Assembly: GCA_020722685.1 (NCBI GenBank) | Contig: DYKH01000194.1 | Coordinates: forward strand, 1 to 8,935 | Length of the DNA stretch: 8,935 nt | Reading direction: 5' to 3' | From: Caldithrix sp. | Lineage (GTDB): Bacteria; KSB1; UBA2214; DYKH01 | Shown here: one piece after another, positions 7,156 to 8,935 of the stretch | How the letters are laid out: the number at the start of each line of letters is the position of its first letter | Position numbering within the stretch: the first letter of the stretch is position 1 | The notes under the pieces: generated by a model | The model's input: only the letters and a program-made list of their open reading frames with translations | Databases searched by the model: none | What the model was told of the DNA's origin: nothing | Made by a program: the position numbers and the translations under genes

Positions 7156-8661
7156 ATGAGTTTTCTACAGAATGTTAAGATTTTCTCCCGGTCACCCATC
7201 ATCGGCCTTTTCCTCGCCCTTTCCGCCCTCGCACAGCACCGAGGCGATAACCTGGCCTTCCAGGGAATTTCTTTTCCCAATGAAAACGGAGTGAAGGCCT
7301 TGGCCATGGGTGGCGCCTATGCTTCCTTAACCGGCGACATCAATTCCCTGTTCTGGAATCCGGCCGGTCTGGCGGAAGTGGATGGCGTGCAGATGTCCGT
7401 CAGTGCAAATGCCTATCAAAAGAGCTGGCGCGAAAATCAAGTCTATCGAACGAACCGCTACTTCCTGACTTTGCCGTTCTATCTGGAAAAACTCTACATC
7501 CCCAATCCGGCTAACAATGGCAAGTGGGATCACGAGATTTTCATCAGCGAGCGCGATTCGAGCTATCTGATCCGCCAGCCCGAGATGGGCAAAGATGTCT
7601 TCAGCAAGGAGGCCGCCGAATGGGAGAAAACGGCCGACAAATTCCTATTGGATTTTGTGGCTATGGCCTTTCGCTTGAAGGTACGGGGCAAGAATCTTGT
7701 GCTTTCGGCCGCATTTAACAGGAGTAACGACGTTCTCGATTTTGACCGCAACGACACTTATTTGGACCCCCATATCGGTTACCAGGAGTACGGCGACGTA
7801 GAACGGGTAGCCGGAGATACCCTGCACATGACCTGGTCGCAATTCGAGCGCAGCCGGTTTGGCGAATTGTATTCGATCACCGCCGGCGCCGCGTACGACC
7901 TGAGTAAGAATATCAAAGTCGGAATCGGCTTTGCCAAAACCAAGGGCGAGACGACCGACCGGCAGATTTTGGATCGCGTCGGCTGGTTCGATCTGGTGAA
8001 CAGCAACCGTTTTCGTTTTTCATACGATACTTTAAAGACAGAGGTAAAAGGTACTTCCAAGTTCGACGCCATGAATTTTAGCACGGGAGCGATTCTCGCC
8101 TTTGACCGGTTCAGCGTTGGCGCAAAGATCGTTGTACCATCAAACTTAAAACGAACTTGGAAGTACTCGTCGATGCAGACAGGCAAAGTGAACAGCGCGG
8201 CAACCGTTTCGGGGCTGGATAAGATGAAAATTCCCGCCACCTATACGCTCGGCCTCTCCTTCAAACCAGTCCAGTCCTTCCTCATCGCCTTTGATTTCGA
8301 ATCTACGGCGTACCGCATGGCTGAATTTGAGCTTGCCGCCAATGATTCCACCCATCGAAGCTGGGTGGACAAGAACAGCATCCGCTTGGGCATCGAATAC
8401 AAACCGGCTGGCTGGCTTTCGCTTCTGGCCGGCTATCGCAATCTACCGGCCACATTCGTCCCGGACGGCGCTGCGTTTCGAGACCGCGGCCCTACTGCCA
8501 TCAGTTACACCGGCGGCATCAGCCTTAGACTGGGCATCGGGCGCATAGACCTGGCGTACGAATTAAGACAACTGAAATACTATGATTCCTATTACAGCAA
8601 CACCAATTATGTTTTTGAGGAATTCACCAATCTTCTCGTGGGATATACGATCGGACTTTGA
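7156..8661 (+). CDS. Outer-membrane barrel of the PorV / OmpP1-FadL type, larger second paralogue
   Basis: The protein has 501 residues. A TGA at 7150-7152 in the same frame limits the start to this ATG, with a modest GGAG at 7142-7145. A signal peptide ends near ALSALA/Q (about residue 26). NGVKALAMGGAYASLTGDINSLFWNPAGLAEVDG (44-77) is the conserved N-terminal hatch-like motif of PorV/OmpP1/FadL proteins. The C-terminal third (about 360-501) shows the OmpP1/FadL-like strand series with IRLGIEYKPAGWLSLLAGYR (409-428) and ends LLVGYTIGL. The middle (about 110-240) carries long charged segments, such as SKEAAEWEKTADKF (150-163) and FDRNDTYLDPHIGYQEYGD (196-214), which are probably extracellular loops absent from the smaller neighbour. 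Its role could be diffusion of a hydrophobic or oligomeric substrate (FadL-like) or handling of secreted cargo (PorV-like); the sequence does not decide. It is the last large gene of the operon. Confidence 0.82.
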   Translation: MSFLQNVKIFSRSPIIGLFLALSALAQHRGDNLAFQGISFPNENGVKALAMGGAYASLTGDINSLFWNPAGLAEVDGVQMSVSANAYQKSWRENQVYRTNRYFLTLPFYLEKLYIPNPANNGKWDHEIFISERDSSYLIRQPEMGKDVFSKEAAEWEKTADKFLLDFVAMAFRLKVRGKNLVLSAAFNRSNDVLDFDRNDTYLDPHIGYQEYGDVERVAGDTLHMTWSQFERSRFGELYSITAGAAYDLSKNIKVGIGFAKTKGETTDRQILDRVGWFDLVNSNRFRFSYDTLKTEVKGTSKFDAMNFSTGAILAFDRFSVGAKIVVPSNLKRTWKYSSMQTGKVNSAATVSGLDKMKIPATYTLGLSFKPVQSFLIAFDFESTAYRMAEFELAANDSTHRSWVDKNSIRLGIEYKPAGWLSLLAGYRNLPATFVPDGAAFRDRGPTAISYTGGISLRLGIGRIDLAYELRQLKYYDSYYSNTNYVFEEFTNLLVGYTIGL

Positions 8662-8686
8662 GCATAGAAATGGGAATGAAAAGTGC

Positions 8687-8697
8687 AAGGAGGTGAT
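8687..8697 (+). promoter_or_regulatory. Orphan anti-SD-complementary element AAGGAGGTGAT
   Basis: Eleven consecutive bases match the sequence complementary to the usual bacterial 16S rRNA 3' end. No ATG, GTG or TTG lies at a normal distance behind it: a GTG inside the element opens only nine codons, and an ATG at 8670 opens an eight-codon frame whose TGA lies within it. GGAG (8689-8692) can pair with CTCC (8700-8703) across a 7-nt loop, which would partly hide it. Confidence 0.5.
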
Positions 8698-8755
8698 TTC
8701 TCCGATTAGACGATACCGTTAGCAAACAAGTACTTTAGCAGGTTTACAACGAACC

Positions 8756-8762
8756 GGAGGTG
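8756..8762 (+). promoter_or_regulatory. Strong Shine-Dalgarno GGAGGTG of the 30-codon ORF
   Basis: GGAGG ends 7 nt before the ATG at 8768, an ideal spacing. This is the main reason to think that the short ORF behind it is translated. Confidence 0.65.
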
Positions 8763-8767
8763 AAAAG

Positions 8768-8860
8768 ATGAAGAAATTTCTATTCCCAACTCTTGTCTGT
8801 TTCATGATGCTGGTCGGGACCACTTTTCCCGGCAGCATCAATTTTTTTTCAAAATTTTAA
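8768..8860 (+). CDS. 30-residue signal-peptide-like mini-ORF overlapping a terminator
   Basis: ATG at 8768 to TAA at 8858-8860 encodes 30 residues. The product starts MKKFLFPTLVCFMMLVG, with two lysines, then a hydrophobic core (about 4-17), then TTFPGS and a short F/K-rich tail. This is an export-signal-like sequence with almost no mature part. The SD is one of the best in the window. From codon 13 onward the coding sequence coincides with an intrinsic terminator. It could be the surviving start of a deleted exported-protein gene, a leader peptide whose translation controls the terminator, or a small membrane peptide. I recognise no family for it, and the short length makes a chance ORF possible despite the SD. 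Confidence 0.45.
   Translation: MKKFLFPTLVCFMMLVGTTFPGSINFFSKF
8805..8849 (+). terminator. Strong rho-independent terminator, inside the mini-ORF
   Basis: TGATGCTG (8805-8812) pairs with CAGCATCA (8833-8840), and CGGGA (8815-8819) pairs with TCCCG (8827-8831). A small internal asymmetry (GT opposite G, allowing one T-G wobble) separates the two stem parts, and the loop is CCACTTT. One A and then eight consecutive T residues (8842-8849) follow the stem directly. This is a textbook + strand intrinsic terminator, and it presumably ends the five-gene operon. Confidence 0.85.
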
Positions 8861-8897
8861 AAAAACTCTTGACAAAATGGGAGAGATAGAATATATT
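8851..8897 (+). promoter_or_regulatory. Sigma-70-type promoter with A/T-rich upstream element
   Basis: TTGACA (8869-8874, perfect -35) is separated by exactly 17 nt from TATATT (8892-8897, five of six matches to the -10 consensus). The preceding bases (8841-8865) are almost entirely A/T and lie where an UP element would bind the RNA polymerase alpha subunits. Transcription would start near 8903-8905 and run out of the window on the + strand, so the gene it serves is not visible. Confidence 0.8.
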
Positions 8898-8910
8898 AAG
8901 AAAGATCATA

Positions 8911-8929
8911 GTTTCTTTAGCCAAGAAAC
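8911..8929 (+). repeat. Perfect 7-bp inverted repeat just downstream of the promoter
   Basis: GTTTCTT (8911-8917) and AAGAAAC (8923-8929) are exact reverse complements with a 5-nt spacer. They would lie at about +7 to +26 of the predicted transcript. A further AAGAAA at 8898-8903 could pair with the same TTTCTT. This could be a repressor operator or a 5' mRNA stabilising hairpin. It has no T-run, so it is not a terminator. Confidence 0.55.
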
Positions 8930-8935
8930 ATACCG

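Larger units (their letters stand above)
8662..8767 (+). other. Intergenic leader without a convincing gene
   Basis: These 106 nt between the last barrel gene and the 30-codon ORF hold no open frame longer than about ten codons with a sensible start. They contain an orphan Shine-Dalgarno (8687-8697), a TTAGCA direct repeat (8719-8724 and 8735-8740), the 8-bp palindrome AAGTACTT (8728-8735) and the SD of the mini-ORF (8756-8762). I see no terminator or promoter here. Confidence 0.6.

Noticed and set aside
6645..7307. 220-codon open frame on the - strand spanning the junction of the two barrel genes
   Set aside because: It overlaps two well-supported genes and their intergenic gap and has no family signal. 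The other - strand frames of about 150-220 codons in the window (for example 1023-1667, 1869-2474, 2583-3242, 4314-4955) are rejected for the same reason.
8838..8860. Sharp switch to A/T-rich sequence as a mobile-element edge or assembly chimera
   Set aside because: The T-tract belongs to a good terminator hairpin and the next A/T-rich bases fit a promoter upstream element, so an ordinary operon boundary explains the change. No terminal inverted repeats or target duplication are visible.
8911..8929. Inverted repeat as a second terminator
   Set aside because: The stem is short and A/T-rich, no T-run follows, and it lies immediately after a promoter start point.
1..8935. CRISPR array, tRNA, rRNA or insertion sequence
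   Set aside because: No regularly spaced repeats, cloverleaf-like sequence, conserved rRNA segments or transposase-like protein were seen on either strand.

Overview
The window looks like part of a chromosome from a Gram-negative bacterium of the FCB superphylum, but probably outside Bacteroidota. Candidate division KSB1, Calditrichota or a similar lineage would fit. This placement is inferred from three things: outer-membrane proteins typical of FCB organisms (a TonB-dependent receptor with an N-terminal carboxypeptidase-regulatory-like domain, a protein with a type IX secretion (T9SS) type-A-like C-terminal sorting domain, and two PorV/FadL-type barrels); good Shine-Dalgarno (SD) sequences; and a classical TTGACA/TATATT promoter rather than the Bacteroidota -33/-7 type. 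No 16S or other marker gene is present, so the lineage is not proven.

Layout: five genes lie on the + strand with gaps of only 18-28 nt and no terminator between them, consistent with one operon. In order they are: the C-terminal 320 residues of a heparinase II/III-like polysaccharide lyase (2-964, cut by the window edge); a 959-aa TonB-dependent receptor (993-3872); a 746-aa secreted protein with a fibronectin-III-like module and a T9SS-like tail (3891-6131); a 325-aa PorV/PorQ-family barrel (6153-7130); and a 501-aa barrel of the PorV / OmpP1-FadL type (7156-8661). The operon promoter lies upstream of the window.

After the last barrel, 8662-8767 has no convincing gene but holds an orphan near-perfect SD sequence. 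It is followed by a 30-codon ORF (8768-8860) with a strong SD and a signal-peptide-like product. A strong intrinsic terminator (8805-8849) sits entirely inside this ORF. A near-consensus sigma-70-type promoter with an A/T-rich upstream region follows at once (8851-8897), then a perfect 7-bp inverted repeat just past the predicted start point (8911-8929). This is the boundary between two transcription units; the downstream gene is outside the window.

Working model (inference): the lyase depolymerises an acidic polysaccharide, the receptor imports products across the outer membrane, and the T9SS-tailed protein is displayed or secreted with help from one of the PorV-like barrels. No SusD-like gene is present, so this resembles a polysaccharide-utilisation locus in which the usual surface lipoprotein is absent and a T9SS cargo plus barrels occupy its place. 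The points most worth checking are that cargo/barrel pairing and the terminator nested inside a translated-looking mini-ORF.
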